Below are positions 8,749 through 17,831 of a DNA stretch of 64,000 nt, in pieces. The first letter of the stretch is position 1. Every line of letters begins with the position of its first letter. Source of the DNA: Streptomyces sp. CB01249 (GTDB lineage Bacteria; Actinomycetota; Actinomycetes; Streptomycetales; Streptomycetaceae); assembly GCF_001905735.1 (NCBI RefSeq), contig NZ_LISW01000002.1, positions 1,462,426 through 1,526,425 on the forward strand, in the 5' to 3' direction. Both the position numbers and the translations under genes were made by a program. Below the pieces are notes generated by a model. That model was not told the DNA's origin. It saw nothing but the letters and a program-made list of their open reading frames with translations, and searched no databases.

Positions 8749-9774
8749 TCAGAAGCCGAAGTCCTGGGTCCACCAGGGGCCGCCGGCCCCGTAGTGGACG
8801 CCGACGCCGAGCGTCTTGTAATCGCAGTTGAGAATGTTTGCGCGGTGGCCGTCGCTGTTCATCCAGGCGTCCATCACGGCCTCCGCGTCGGCCTGTCCGC
8901 GGGCGATGTTCTCGCCGCCGAGTCCCGAGACACCGGCCGCGTCCGCCCGGTCCCAGGGGGTCTTGCCGTCGGGGTCGGTGTGGTCGAAGAAGCCGCGCGC
9001 GGCCATGTCGTCGCTGAAGCTCTGGGCGAGCGAGGCGAGCGAGGAGCTGGCGGTGACCGGGCTGCAGCCGACCTTGCCGCGCTCCTCGTTGACGAGGGCC
9101 AGGATCGCGGCCTGCGCCGAGGCGGCGGTGCTCGTCGGAGCGCTGCTCTTCGAGGGGGCCGGCGCGGAGGACTTCGGGGCGGCCGGCGCCGAGCTCTTCG
9201 CGGCCTTGGTGGTCGGGGCCTTCGAGGACGAGGAGGAGGAGGAGGAGGGCTTGGCCGACTCCTTCTTCTGGACCGGGGCCTTCTTGCCGGACGCGGTCTT
9301 CGACGGCGACGCGGACTTGGAGGGCGAGGCCGTCTTCGAGGGCGAGGCGGTGGCCGAAGCGGAGGGCGAGTGGGAGGCGCTGGGCGAGGCCGAGCCGGAG
9401 GGCTTCGACGTCGCGGAATGCGACTTCTTGGGTGCTTCGGGGCGGTCGGTTCCGCGGCTCGCCGGGGTGGAAGCGGAGGAGCGGTCGGAGGGCGATGCGG
9501 TAATGCCCCCCTGGGTGAGCAGGTCCGGGGCGGCCTGGGAGCGGACCTGGTCGGCGGTCGGACCGCCGCTCACGGTGAGACTGTCCCCGCCGGGCAGCAG
9601 ACCCGACGCCACGGCGACGGCGCCGACGGCCACGGCCGCCGAGACACCTATGAGTCCGGTGCGCACGGGGATCGCGGACCGCTTCCTGCGGCCCGCCCCG
9701 CGGTGCCGGGCCGAGGCCCCGTCCGCCTGTTCCTCGGCGGCGGGGGCTGCGGCGCTGCGTCGATGGCGTCCCAT
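8749..9774 (-). CDS. Secreted/anchored CAP (SCP/PR-1, YkwD-like) domain protein
   Basis: The 341-aa protein starts at ATG 9774 (MGRHRRSAAAPAAEE). After a basic cytoplasmic stretch comes one hydrophobic segment (TGLIGVSAAVAVGAVAVASG, about residues 45-65), either an uncleaved anchor or a signal peptide. A long Ser/Lys/Ala/Pro linker (about residues 100-215), probably cell-wall spanning, follows. The C-terminal 125 residues form a CAP domain: ILALVNEERGKVGCSPV, FFDHTDPDGKTPWDR, GENIARG and SDGHRANILN, including the CAP histidines and glutamates. The function of bacterial CAP proteins is not settled. It is divergent from the acylphosphatase gene. Confidence 0.9.
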   Translation of the reverse strand: MGRHRRSAAAPAAEEQADGASARHRGAGRRKRSAIPVRTGLIGVSAAVAVGAVAVASGLLPGGDSLTVSGGPTADQVRSQAAPDLLTQGGITASPSDRSSASTPASRGTDRPEAPKKSHSATSKPSGSASPSASHSPSASATASPSKTASPSKSASPSKTASGKKAPVQKKESAKPSSSSSSSSKAPTTKAAKSSAPAAPKSSAPAPSKSSAPTSTAASAQAAILALVNEERGKVGCSPVTASSSLASLAQSFSDDMAARGFFDHTDPDGKTPWDRADAAGVSGLGGENIARGQADAEAVMDAWMNSDGHRANILNCDYKTLGVGVHYGAGGPWWTQDFGF

Positions 9775-9916
9775 CTGCTGTGCCCTTCTGACGACCTGGA
9801 CGCCGTTTTCGACGCCCGTGCTCACCCGAACGAGTGAAGCTTTTGCGAGGGGACTGTACGCCATGGCGATTCGCCGGGAGGTGCTCCGAAAGCAATGTGA
9901 CCGATAGCGTTCGGGC

Positions 9917-10198
9917 ATGAACGAAGATGCACGGCTCACCGCTTGGGTACGCGGCCGAGTACAGCAAGTAGGCTTCCGCTGGTTCACCAGGGCAAACGCT
10001 TTGGAGATCGGCGGCCTCACCGGTTTCGCACTCAATCTGGACGACGGCCGGGTACAGGTCGTGGCGGAGGGCCCGCGTGAGAATTGCCACCGTCTTCTCG
10101 ACTGGCTCCGGTCCGACGACACACCCGGCCGCGTTGACGGCGTCACTGAGATATGGGACACGCCGCGGGGCGGATACGAGGGATTCGCGATCCGCTGA
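9917..10198 (+). CDS. acyP: Acylphosphatase
   Basis: Acylphosphatases hydrolyse carboxyl-phosphate bonds in small metabolites. The 93-aa product has the phosphate-binding loop [15 protein letters not shown] (catalytic Arg in VGFR) and the strand [15 protein letters not shown], whose Asn is the second catalytic residue. The start is ATG 9917, about 140 bp from the divergent CAP gene. It is a complete single-domain family member of typical size. Confidence 0.95.
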   Translation: MNEDARLTAWVRGRVQQVGFRWFTRANALEIGGLTGFALNLDDGRVQVVAEGPRENCHRLLDWLRSDDTPGRVDGVTEIWDTPRGGYEGFAIR

Positions 10199-10635
10199 GA
10201 CCGCTCCCGAAAGGACCTCGAAAGGGGCCCGCATCCGGCCCGTGTCCGATGCGCGGCGGGCGGTGACGGCAAGGGCACCCGTCGCGCGTGCACATGAAAT
10301 GACCTGCGGAATGTCCTGATGGTTGCCAAGATTCAGTTGGCATGCCAGGCTGCCGCCCTAAGGATGATCTCCGTACCCCTGAGGGCCCCGTCGGAGAGCC
10401 GCGCCGCATGATCGTCTCGCCGCGCGCCCCCGGGACGCCCGCCTCTGTGGGGTGTGATCGTGTTGACCGTCAAACTTTTTGGTGAGACTCTGAAATCCCC
10501 GCGCACCTCAGCTGTTCGGCAGAGCTGGTAGGCAGCAGGACAGCAGTGACAGCGAGCACTGCCGAACACCGCGGGTGCGATCCCTCACGACCCACACCGC
10601 ATCGGTCGGTCACTCATTGTGGAGGACCATCCATC
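10199..10635. other. 437-bp intergenic region with candidate promoter for the small coiled-coil gene
   Basis: No convincing gene is visible here. A TTGACC hexamer at 10463-10468 forms the left part of a short inverted repeat TTGAC-C-GTCAA (10463-10473), with candidate -10 hexamers around 10484-10491. The surrounding A/T-rich patch stands out from the GC-rich background. This is the likely promoter, perhaps with an operator, for the gene at 10636. The first 250 bp hold nothing I recognise. Confidence 0.5.
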
Positions 10636-10845
10636 ATGGCAAAGGCGCTTCTCGGTTACGTCGGCGGTTCCGACCCGCGACTCCTCGCCGAGATGCGACG
10701 GCTCCAGCAGCGCGTCCAGGACCTCGAATCCGAGCTTGTACGGATTCAGGAGGAGAACGACGCGCTCAACGCCGCCGCCCAGCACCAGTCGCTGCTCGAC
10801 AGCATCGACATCGACGTACCCCAGGCGGAGCCCGCACTCACCTGA
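10636..10845 (+). CDS. Small coiled-coil protein of unknown function (69 aa)
   Basis: The frame gives MAKALLGYVGGSDPRLLAEM followed by a heptad-like stretch (RRLQQRVQDLESELVRIQEE) and a short acidic tail. It is a soluble, probably dimeric coiled-coil protein with no enzymatic motif. The ATG at 10636 is preceded by GGAGG about 10 nt upstream, so the spacing is long. The ORF extends upstream without a better start. The compact conserved-looking sequence, its own promoter region and the terminator downstream argue that it is real. I do not recognise a function. Confidence 0.8.
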   Translation: MAKALLGYVGGSDPRLLAEMRRLQQRVQDLESELVRIQEENDALNAAAQHQSLLDSIDIDVPQAEPALT

Positions 10846-10936
10846 CCCGCACGGCGGCCTGACCCGCACGGCACACCCGCATTCTCCGTCAGGCCGCGGG
10901 TACGTGTGCGGTACCGCCTGATCCGCAGAATCACAG

Positions 10937-10954
10937 GGGACGCTTCGGCGTCCC
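10937..10954 (+). terminator. Intrinsic terminator with UUCG loop upstream of smc
   Basis: GGGACGC - TTCG - GCGTCCC is a 7-bp stem closed by a stable UUCG tetraloop, followed by TTCTTTCTTTT. It ends transcription of the small coiled-coil gene and isolates smc, which starts 120 bp later. Confidence 0.85.
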
Positions 10955-11074
10955 TTCTTTCTTTTCCCCCGCCTCGCGCAGGTCCCGCCCCGGACGTACA
11001 GCCCTTCCCTTACCGTCTGATGTGCCCTGCACCTTCATCAGCGAAACCGAGAGCGAAAGGTAGAGTCCGGCGGC

Positions 11075-14000
11075 GTGCACCTCAAGGCCCTGACCCTGCG
11101 CGGTTTCAAGTCGTTCGCCTCCGCCACGACGCTGCGGTTCGAACCCGGCATCACCTGCGTCGTCGGGCCCAATGGGTCGGGCAAATCCAATGTGGTGGAC
11201 GCGCTCTCCTGGGTCATGGGTGAACAGGGCGCGAAATCCCTGCGCGGCGGCAAGATGGAAGACGTGATCTTCGCCGGGACCACCGGCCGGCCGCCGCTGG
11301 GCCGGGCCGAGGTCTCGCTGACCATCGACAATTCCGACGGCGCCCTGCCCATCGAATACGCCGAAGTCACCATTACGCGGATCATGTTCCGCAACGGCGG
11401 CAGCGAATACCAGATTAACGGCGACACCTGCCGGCTCCTGGACATCCAGGAACTCCTCTCCGACTCCGGTATCGGCCGCGAGATGCACGTCATCGTCGGC
11501 CAGGGCCAGCTGGACTCCGTCCTGCACGCCGACCCCATGGGCCGCCGCGCCTTCATCGAGGAGGCGGCCGGCGTCCTCAAGCACCGCAAGCGCAAGGAGA
11601 AGGCGCTGCGGAAGCTGGACGCGATGGGCGCGAACCTCGCCAGGGTCCAGGACCTCACCGACGAGCTGCGCAGACAGCTGAAGCCCCTCGGCCGGCAGGC
11701 GGCCGTGGCCCGCCGCGCCGCCGTCATCCAGGCCGACCTGCGCGACGCCCGGCTGCGCCTCCTCGCCGACGACCTCGTGACGCTGCGCACCGCCCTGCGC
11801 AGCGAGATCGCCGACGAGGCCGCGCTCAAGCAGCGCCGGGAGGCCGCCGAGGCGGAGCTCAAGGCCGCCCTCGCCCGCGAGGCCGAACTGGAGGACCAGG
11901 TACGGCGGCTGACGCCCAGGCTCCAGCGCGCCCAGCAGACCTGGTACGACCTCTCGCAGCTCGCCGAACGGGTCCGCGGCACGATCTCGCTGGCCGACGC
12001 CCGGGTGAAGAGCGCCACCGCCCCGCCCGAGGAGGAGCGCCGCGGCCGCGACCCCGAGGACATGGAGCGCGAGGCCGCCCGCATCCGCGAGCAGGAGGCC
12101 GAGCTGACCGCCGCCCTGGAAGCGGCCGAGCACGCGCTGGACGACACCGCATCGCACCGCCACGAGCTGGAGCGCGAGTTGGCGGCCGAGGAGCGCCGCC
12201 TCAAGGACGCCGCGCGCGCCCTGGCCGACCGCCGCGAAGGGCTCGCCCGGCTGCACGGCCAGGTCAACGCCGCCCGCGGCCGCGCCGGTTCGGCCCAGGC
12301 GGAGATCGACCGGCTCTCCGCCTCGCGCGACGAGGCCCGGGAGCGGGCCGTCGCCGCCCAGGAGGAGTACGAGGAGCTGAAGGCCGAGGTCGACGGCCTG
12401 GACGCCGGGGACACCGAGCTCGGCGAACAGCACGAAGCCGCCCGTCGCGCGCTGAAGGAGGCCGAGGCGGCGCACTCCCGGGCCCGCGAGGAGGCCACCG
12501 CCGCCGAACGGCAGCGCGCCGCCGTCGCGGCCCGGCACGACGCGCTCGCCCTCGGGCTGCGGCGCAAGGACGGCACCGGTGCGCTGCTCGGCGCCCGCGA
12601 CCGGCTCACCGGCCTGCTCGGGCCCGCCGCCGAACTGCTGACGGTGGCCCCGGGCCACGAGGTCGCGGTGGCGGCGGCGCTGGGCGCGGCGGCGGACGCG
12701 GTCGCGGTCACGGACCCGGCCACGGCGGCCGAGGCGATCCGGCTGCTCCGCAAGCAGGACGCGGGGCGCGCGGCGCTGCTGCTGGGCGCCCCGGCACGGG
12801 CCGCCACCGGGGACGGCGACGCGACCGGACACGTACCCGGCCAGGGCACCTCGGCCCACCCGCCGCACCACGGGGACGCCCCGCACGTCGCGCTGCCCGG
12901 CCCGAGCACGGACGGTGGGGGAGCGGCCGAGGCCGTACCGGCGACGCGGGCGCCGGAGCCCGCGCACACCGTGCAGGCCCTCGCCCCCGGCGGCTCCGCC
13001 GCCCACGTCGCCGATCTCGTCAGCGGCCCCGCCGAACTGGTGGCCGCCGTCCGCAGGCTGGTCCGGGACATGGTGGTCGTCCCGACCCTGGAGGACGCCG
13101 AGGACCTGGTCGCCGCGCACCCGGAGCTGACCGCGGTGACCGGCGAGGGCGACCTGCTCTCCGCCCACTTCGCGCACGGCGGCTCCGCCGGGGCGCCCAG
13201 CCTCCTCGAAGTACAGGCGTCCGTGGACGAGGCCGCCGCCGAACTCGCCGGGCTCGCCGTGCGGTGCGCCGAACTGGCCGAGGCCCAGCGGCTCGCGGCC
13301 GGGCGGCGGACCGGGTCGGCGGCGCTGGTCGAGGAGTTGGGGGAGCGGCGGCGCGCCGCCGAGCGGGAGCGGGCGGGCGTTGCCCAGCAGCTCGGGCGGC
13401 TCGCCGGGCAGGCGCGGGGCGCCGCCGGTGAGGCGGAGCGCATGGACGCCTCCGCCGCCCGGGCCCAGGAGGCGCTGGAGCGGGCCACCGAGGAGGCGGA
13501 GGAGCTGGCCGAGCGGCTGCTCGTCGCGGAGGAGGCGGCCGGGGACGGTGCCGACGACGAACCGGACACCGGCGTGCGCGACCGGCTCGCGGCCGACGGT
13601 GCCAACGCCCGCCAGACCGAGATGGAGGCCCGCCTCCAGGTCCGTACGCACGAGGAACGCGTCAAGGCCCTTGCCGGGCGCGCCGACTCGCTGGACCGGG
13701 CCGCGCGCGCCGAGCGCGAGGCGCGGACCCGGGCCGAGCGGCGGCGGGCCCGGCTGCGCCACGAGGCGGAGGTGGCGGCGGCCGTGGCGTCGGGGGCCCG
13801 GCAGCTCCTGGCGCACGTCGAGGTGTCCGTCGTACGGGCGGAGCGGGAGCGGGCGGCGGCCGAGGAGTCCAAGGGGGAGCGGGAGCGCGAGCTGGCCGCG
13901 GAGCGGCTGCGCGGCCGGGACCTCAAGGGGGAGCTGGACAAGCTGACGGACTCGGTGCACCGGGGTGAGGTGCTGGGTGCCGAGAAGCGGCTGCGGGTGG

Positions 14001-14806
14001 AGCAGCTGGAGACCAGGGCGCTGGAGGAGCTGGGCGTCGAGCCGGCCGGGCTGGTCGCGGAGTACGGGCCCGACCAGCTGGTGCCGCCGTCGCCGCCCGC
14101 CGAGGGCGAGGAGCTGCCGGAGGACCCGGAGCATCCGCGTAACCGGCCCAGGGCGTTCGTCAGGGCCGAGCAGGAGAAGCGGCTCCGGTCCGCCGAACGG
14201 GCGTATCAGCAACTCGGGAAGGTGAATCCGCTCGCCCTGGAGGAGTTCTCCGCGCTGGAGGAGCGGCACAAGTTCCTCTCCGAGCAGCTGGAGGACCTGA
14301 AGAAGACCCGGGCCGATCTGCTCCAGGTCGTCAAGGAGGTCGACGAGCGGGTCGAGCAGGTGTTCACCGAGGCGTACCGGGACACCGCGCGCGAGTTCGA
14401 GGGCGTCTTCTCGCGCCTCTTCCCGGGCGGTGAGGGGCGGCTGATCCTGACCGATCCCGACCACATGCTCACCACCGGGGTCGATGTCGAGGCCCGGCCG
14501 CCGGGCAAGAAGGTCAAGCGGCTCTCCCTGCTCTCCGGCGGCGAAAGGTCCCTGACGGCGGTGGCGTTGCTGGTCTCGATCTTCAAGGCGAGGCCCAGCC
14601 CGTTCTACGTGATGGACGAGGTCGAGGCGGCGCTGGACGACACCAACCTCCAGCGGCTGATCCGGATCATGGAGGAGCTCCAGGAGAGCTCGCAGCTCAT
14701 CGTCATCACGCACCAGAAGCGGACGATGGAGGTCGCCGACGCGCTGTACGGCGTGTCGATGCAGGGCGACGGCGTCTCGAAGGTGATCAGCCAGCGTCTG
14801 CGCTGA
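11075..14806 (+). CDS. smc: Chromosome segregation protein SMC
   Basis: SMC is the ATPase of the bacterial condensin with ScpA/ScpB and is loaded by ParB to align chromosome arms. The 1243-aa product starts at GTG 11075 (MHLKALTLRGFKSFA). It has Walker A GPNGSGKSN near residue 32, the Q-loop/R-loop region around 140, two very charged coiled-coil arms (about 165-500 and 690-1020), a hinge between, the ABC signature LSGGERSLTAVALL near residue 1154 and Walker B FYVMDEVEAALDD near 1179. It is about 55 residues longer than Bacillus SMC, partly because of a Gly/Ala/Pro/His-rich insertion at about residues 570-630 inside the hinge. Confidence 0.97.
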   Translation: MHLKALTLRGFKSFASATTLRFEPGITCVVGPNGSGKSNVVDALSWVMGEQGAKSLRGGKMEDVIFAGTTGRPPLGRAEVSLTIDNSDGALPIEYAEVTITRIMFRNGGSEYQINGDTCRLLDIQELLSDSGIGREMHVIVGQGQLDSVLHADPMGRRAFIEEAAGVLKHRKRKEKALRKLDAMGANLARVQDLTDELRRQLKPLGRQAAVARRAAVIQADLRDARLRLLADDLVTLRTALRSEIADEAALKQRREAAEAELKAALAREAELEDQVRRLTPRLQRAQQTWYDLSQLAERVRGTISLADARVKSATAPPEEERRGRDPEDMEREAARIREQEAELTAALEAAEHALDDTASHRHELERELAAEERRLKDAARALADRREGLARLHGQVNAARGRAGSAQAEIDRLSASRDEARERAVAAQEEYEELKAEVDGLDAGDTELGEQHEAARRALKEAEAAHSRAREEATAAERQRAAVAARHDALALGLRRKDGTGALLGARDRLTGLLGPAAELLTVAPGHEVAVAAALGAAADAVAVTDPATAAEAIRLLRKQDAGRAALLLGAPARAATGDGDATGHVPGQGTSAHPPHHGDAPHVALPGPSTDGGGAAEAVPATRAPEPAHTVQALAPGGSAAHVADLVSGPAELVAAVRRLVRDMVVVPTLEDAEDLVAAHPELTAVTGEGDLLSAHFAHGGSAGAPSLLEVQASVDEAAAELAGLAVRCAELAEAQRLAAGRRTGSAALVEELGERRRAAERERAGVAQQLGRLAGQARGAAGEAERMDASAARAQEALERATEEAEELAERLLVAEEAAGDGADDEPDTGVRDRLAADGANARQTEMEARLQVRTHEERVKALAGRADSLDRAARAEREARTRAERRRARLRHEAEVAAAVASGARQLLAHVEVSVVRAERERAAAEESKGERERELAAERLRGRDLKGELDKLTDSVHRGEVLGAEKRLRVEQLETRALEELGVEPAGLVAEYGPDQLVPPSPPAEGEELPEDPEHPRNRPRAFVRAEQEKRLRSAERAYQQLGKVNPLALEEFSALEERHKFLSEQLEDLKKTRADLLQVVKEVDERVEQVFTEAYRDTAREFEGVFSRLFPGGEGRLILTDPDHMLTTGVDVEARPPGKKVKRLSLLSGGERSLTAVALLVSIFKARPSPFYVMDEVEAALDDTNLQRLIRIMEELQESSQLIVITHQKRTMEVADALYGVSMQGDGVSKVISQRLR

Positions 14807-14906
14807 GCGCGGGGGTACCCGAGTGGTGGCGGGGCCGAAGATGTGCGCCACTTGAGATCCACTTACCCATGTCCGATGCCGTGGCCCCGCCCCAGGGAGG
14901 ACTTAC

Positions 14907-16331
14907 GTGACCAGTACGTCGCCAGGATCCGGACCGGAGTCCGGGGCCCGTTCGGCCCACCCGGACCATCTCGGCCATGTCATCTTCATCACCGCCGCGG
15001 CCGCGATGGGCGGCTTCCTCTTCGGCTACGACAGTTCCGTGATCAACGGCGCCGTCGAGGCGATCCGCCACCGCTACGACATCGGCTCCGGCACCCTCGC
15101 CCAGGTCATCGCCATCGCGCTCATCGGCTGCGCGATCGGCGCCGCCACGGCCGGCCGGATCGCCGACCGCATCGGGCGCATCCGCTGCATGCAGATCGCC
15201 GCCGTCCTGTTCACCATCAGCGCCGTGGGCTCCGCGCTCCCGTTCGCGCTCTGGGACCTGGCGATGTGGCGCATCATCGGCGGCTTCGCGATCGGCATGG
15301 CCTCGGTGATCGGCCCCGCCTACATCGCCGAGGTCTCGCCGCCCGCCTACCGGGGCCGCCTCGGCTCCTTCCAGCAGGCCGCGATCGTCATCGGCATCGC
15401 CATCTCCCAGCTCGTCAACTACGGCATCCTGCAGATCGCCGACGGCGACCAGCGCGGCAAGATCGGCGGCCTGGAAGCCTGGCAGTGGATGCTCGGCGTG
15501 ATGGTCGTGCCCGCGATCCTCTACGGGCTCCTCTCGTTCGCGATCCCCGAGTCGCCGCGCTTCCTGCTCTCCATCGGCAAGCGGGAGCGGGCCCGGAAGA
15601 TCCTCGAAGAGGTCGAGGGCAAGAACGTCGACCTGGACGCGCGCGTCCAGGAGATCGAGACCGCGATGCGCCGCGAGCACAAGTCCACCTTCAAGGACCT
15701 GCTCGGCAGCCGCTTCGGCTTCCTGCCGATCGTCTGGGTCGGCATCGGCCTCTCGGTGTTCCAGCAGCTCGTCGGCATCAACGTGGCGTTCTACTACTCC
15801 GCGACGCTGTGGCAGTCCGTCGGCATCGACCCGACCGACTCCTTCTTCTGGTCGTTCACCACGTCGATCGTCAACATCATCGGTACCGTCATCGCGATGG
15901 TCCTGGTGGACCGGGTCGGACGCCGCCCGCTCGCCCTCGTCGGCTCCTGCGGCATGGCCGTCGCCCTCGCCTTCGAGGCCTGGGCCTTCTCCGCCGACCT
16001 GGTCGACGGCAAGCTCCCGACCGCCCAGGGCGCGGTGGCCCTCACCGCCGCCCACATCTTCGTGCTCTTCTTCGCCCTGTCGTGGGGTGTCGTGGTCTGG
16101 GTCTTCCTCGGCGAGATGTTCCCCAACCGCATCCGCGCCGCCGCGCTCGGCGTCGCCGCGTCCGCGCAGTGGATCGCCAACTGGGCGATCACCGCCAGCT
16201 TCCCGAGCCTCGCGGACTGGAACCTCTCGGGCACGTACATCATCTACGCCTGCTTCGCCACGCTCTCGATCCCCTTCGTCCTCAAGTTCGTGAAGGAGAC
16301 CAAGGGCAAGGCGCTGGAGGAGATGGGCTAA
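14907..16331 (+). CDS. MFS sugar porter (sugar:H+ symporter family)
   Basis: This is a 474-aa, 12-TM member of the sugar porter family of the major facilitator superfamily. Diagnostic motifs are GGFLFGYDSSVINGA in TM1, RIADRIGRIRC (loop 2-3), PESPRFLL after TM6, FQQLVGINVAFYYS in TM7 and DRVGRRPLALVG (loop 8-9). The C-terminus ends in ETKGKALEEM. The start is GTG 14907 with GGGAGG 7 nt upstream. The substrate is probably a hexose or pentose taken up with protons; the sequence alone does not decide which. It is transcribed alone, converging with the NCS1 permease gene. Confidence 0.92.
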   Translation: MTSTSPGSGPESGARSAHPDHLGHVIFITAAAAMGGFLFGYDSSVINGAVEAIRHRYDIGSGTLAQVIAIALIGCAIGAATAGRIADRIGRIRCMQIAAVLFTISAVGSALPFALWDLAMWRIIGGFAIGMASVIGPAYIAEVSPPAYRGRLGSFQQAAIVIGIAISQLVNYGILQIADGDQRGKIGGLEAWQWMLGVMVVPAILYGLLSFAIPESPRFLLSIGKRERARKILEEVEGKNVDLDARVQEIETAMRREHKSTFKDLLGSRFGFLPIVWVGIGLSVFQQLVGINVAFYYSATLWQSVGIDPTDSFFWSFTTSIVNIIGTVIAMVLVDRVGRRPLALVGSCGMAVALAFEAWAFSADLVDGKLPTAQGAVALTAAHIFVLFFALSWGVVVWVFLGEMFPNRIRAAALGVAASAQWIANWAITASFPSLADWNLSGTYIIYACFATLSIPFVLKFVKETKGKALEEMG

Positions 16332-17707
16332 GACGTCTCGTCAGGGCGGCCCGGGCGCGGGAGCACCGCGTACAGGCCGCCCGAGACGAGGGCCGTGGCC
16401 GCCCAGCCCAGGCCGCTGCGGCCCGGCCAGGTGCCGGCGAGCGGACCGGTGAACCACTCCACGCCGGTGAACAGCAGCCCCACCACGAGCCCCGCGCCCC
16501 ACGCCGCGACCGCGGGCCACGCCACGCCGCCCGTGTACCAGTACGCACCGCCCCGGCCGGTGTCCATCAGCGCCACCGGGTCGTAGCTCCGGCCGCGCAG
16601 CATGTCCGTGGCGAAGACCCCGATCCACGCCGAGAACGTCACCGCGAGCAGCCGCAGGAACGATACGAAGGCGTCGATGAAGCTGCTCGCCACCATCATC
16701 AGGAGCGCGCCCAGGAACAGGCTGATCGCCGCGTTCACCCCGACGGCCCAGGCGCGCGGCACGGTGAAGCCGAGGGTCTGCGCGGTGAACCCGGCCGAGT
16801 ACATCGACAGCGCGTTGATCAGCACCATGCCCGTGACCGCGACGATCAGATACGGGACGGAGAGCCAGGTCGGCAGCATGACCCCGATGAAGGAGACCGG
16901 GTCCCGGGTCAGCGCCAGCTGCGGCGTCCGCACCGCCATCACCGCCCCCATCACCACCAGCGGCACCAGCACCACCAGCGCCCCGCCCACCGTCGCCGCG
17001 ACCATCGCCCCGCCCTTCGAGGCGCGCGGCAGATAGCGGGCGAAGTCCGGACCGGACGGCGCCCAGCTGATCCCCCCGGCCGTCAGCGTGCCGATGCCCG
17101 CGATCACCGCCGACACCGCGCCGGGCGGCCGGTCGAGCACCGCGCGCCACGGCACGGTCGCGGCCAGATGCGCCAGCACCAGGACGCTGAAGGCGCCGAA
17201 GAGGTACGCGGACCAGGTGCAGCACACCCGTAGCGCCCGCAGCCCCAGCCCCGACAGCAGAAAGCTGCCTGCCACGAACGCGAGCAGCGTCGTCATGATC
17301 AGCGCGGTCGTGCTCCGGACCCCGAACAGCAGCTGGCCCACGGTCAGCAGGGCGTACGCGCCGGTGACCGCGTTCATCGTCTCCCAGCCCCACCGCGCCA
17401 CCCAGATCAGCGCGCCCGGCGCCAGATTGCCCCGTACGCCGAAGACCGCCCGCGACAGCGCCATGCCGGGGGCGCCGCCCCGCTTCCCGGCCAGCGAGAC
17501 GAAGCCGACCAGACCGAACGAGATCAGGGGCGCCACCGCGGCCGCCACCAGGACCTGCCAGAGGCTCAGTCCGTTCAGCACGACGAGCCCCGCGCCCACG
17601 GTGACGAGCAGCGCGGTCATGTTCGCCGTGGCCCAGGTGGGGAAGAGGGCACGGACCCGGCCGGTGCGCTCCTCGTCGGGCACGGGGTCCAGGCCACGGG
17701 TCTCCAC
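16328..17707 (-). CDS. NCS1-family nucleobase permease (cytosine/purine type)
   Basis: A polytopic protein of 459 aa resembling CodB-like NCS1 transporters, which import cytosine, purines, allantoin or related compounds. Indicators are the ALFPTWATANMTALLVTVGA opening, the FGVRGNLAPGALIWVARWGW segment (TM3 substrate region), the SWAPSGPDFARYLPR stretch typical of NCS1 TM6 and its loop, and about 12 hydrophobic segments. I chose GTG 17707; GTG 17683 would trim 8 residues, and neither has an ideal ribosome-binding site. It is divergent from ftsY. The 3' end overlaps the symporter stop by 4 bp. Substrate is not determinable from sequence here. Confidence 0.88.
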   Translation of the reverse strand: METRGLDPVPDEERTGRVRALFPTWATANMTALLVTVGAGLVVLNGLSLWQVLVAAAVAPLISFGLVGFVSLAGKRGGAPGMALSRAVFGVRGNLAPGALIWVARWGWETMNAVTGAYALLTVGQLLFGVRSTTALIMTTLLAFVAGSFLLSGLGLRALRVCCTWSAYLFGAFSVLVLAHLAATVPWRAVLDRPPGAVSAVIAGIGTLTAGGISWAPSGPDFARYLPRASKGGAMVAATVGGALVVLVPLVVMGAVMAVRTPQLALTRDPVSFIGVMLPTWLSVPYLIVAVTGMVLINALSMYSAGFTAQTLGFTVPRAWAVGVNAAISLFLGALLMMVASSFIDAFVSFLRLLAVTFSAWIGVFATDMLRGRSYDPVALMDTGRGGAYWYTGGVAWPAVAAWGAGLVVGLLFTGVEWFTGPLAGTWPGRSGLGWAATALVSGGLYAVLPRPGRPDETS

Positions 17708-17831
17708 GGCCGAAATCGTACCTTTCCGACATACCGGGCTTGGTGATCGCAAGGGCACACCGGCCCGCGATCCCGCACCGAAACCGTCCCTCCCTCGATT
17801 GCCGGCCCGGGTGACCGATACTGGGAGGGTT

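Noticed and set aside
10560..10620. tRNA-like T-loop (GGTGCGATCCC)
   Set aside because: No matching acceptor stem or anticodon arm can be formed; coincidence.
10931..14851. 1306-aa minus-strand ORF opposite smc
   Set aside because: Antisense of the smc coiled coil; repetitive L/G/R/P composition and no start context.
14843..17233. 796-aa plus-strand ORF overlapping the symporter and NCS1 permease genes
   Set aside because: Arg/His/Pro-rich translation in a shadow frame; both true genes have full TM architecture in other frames.
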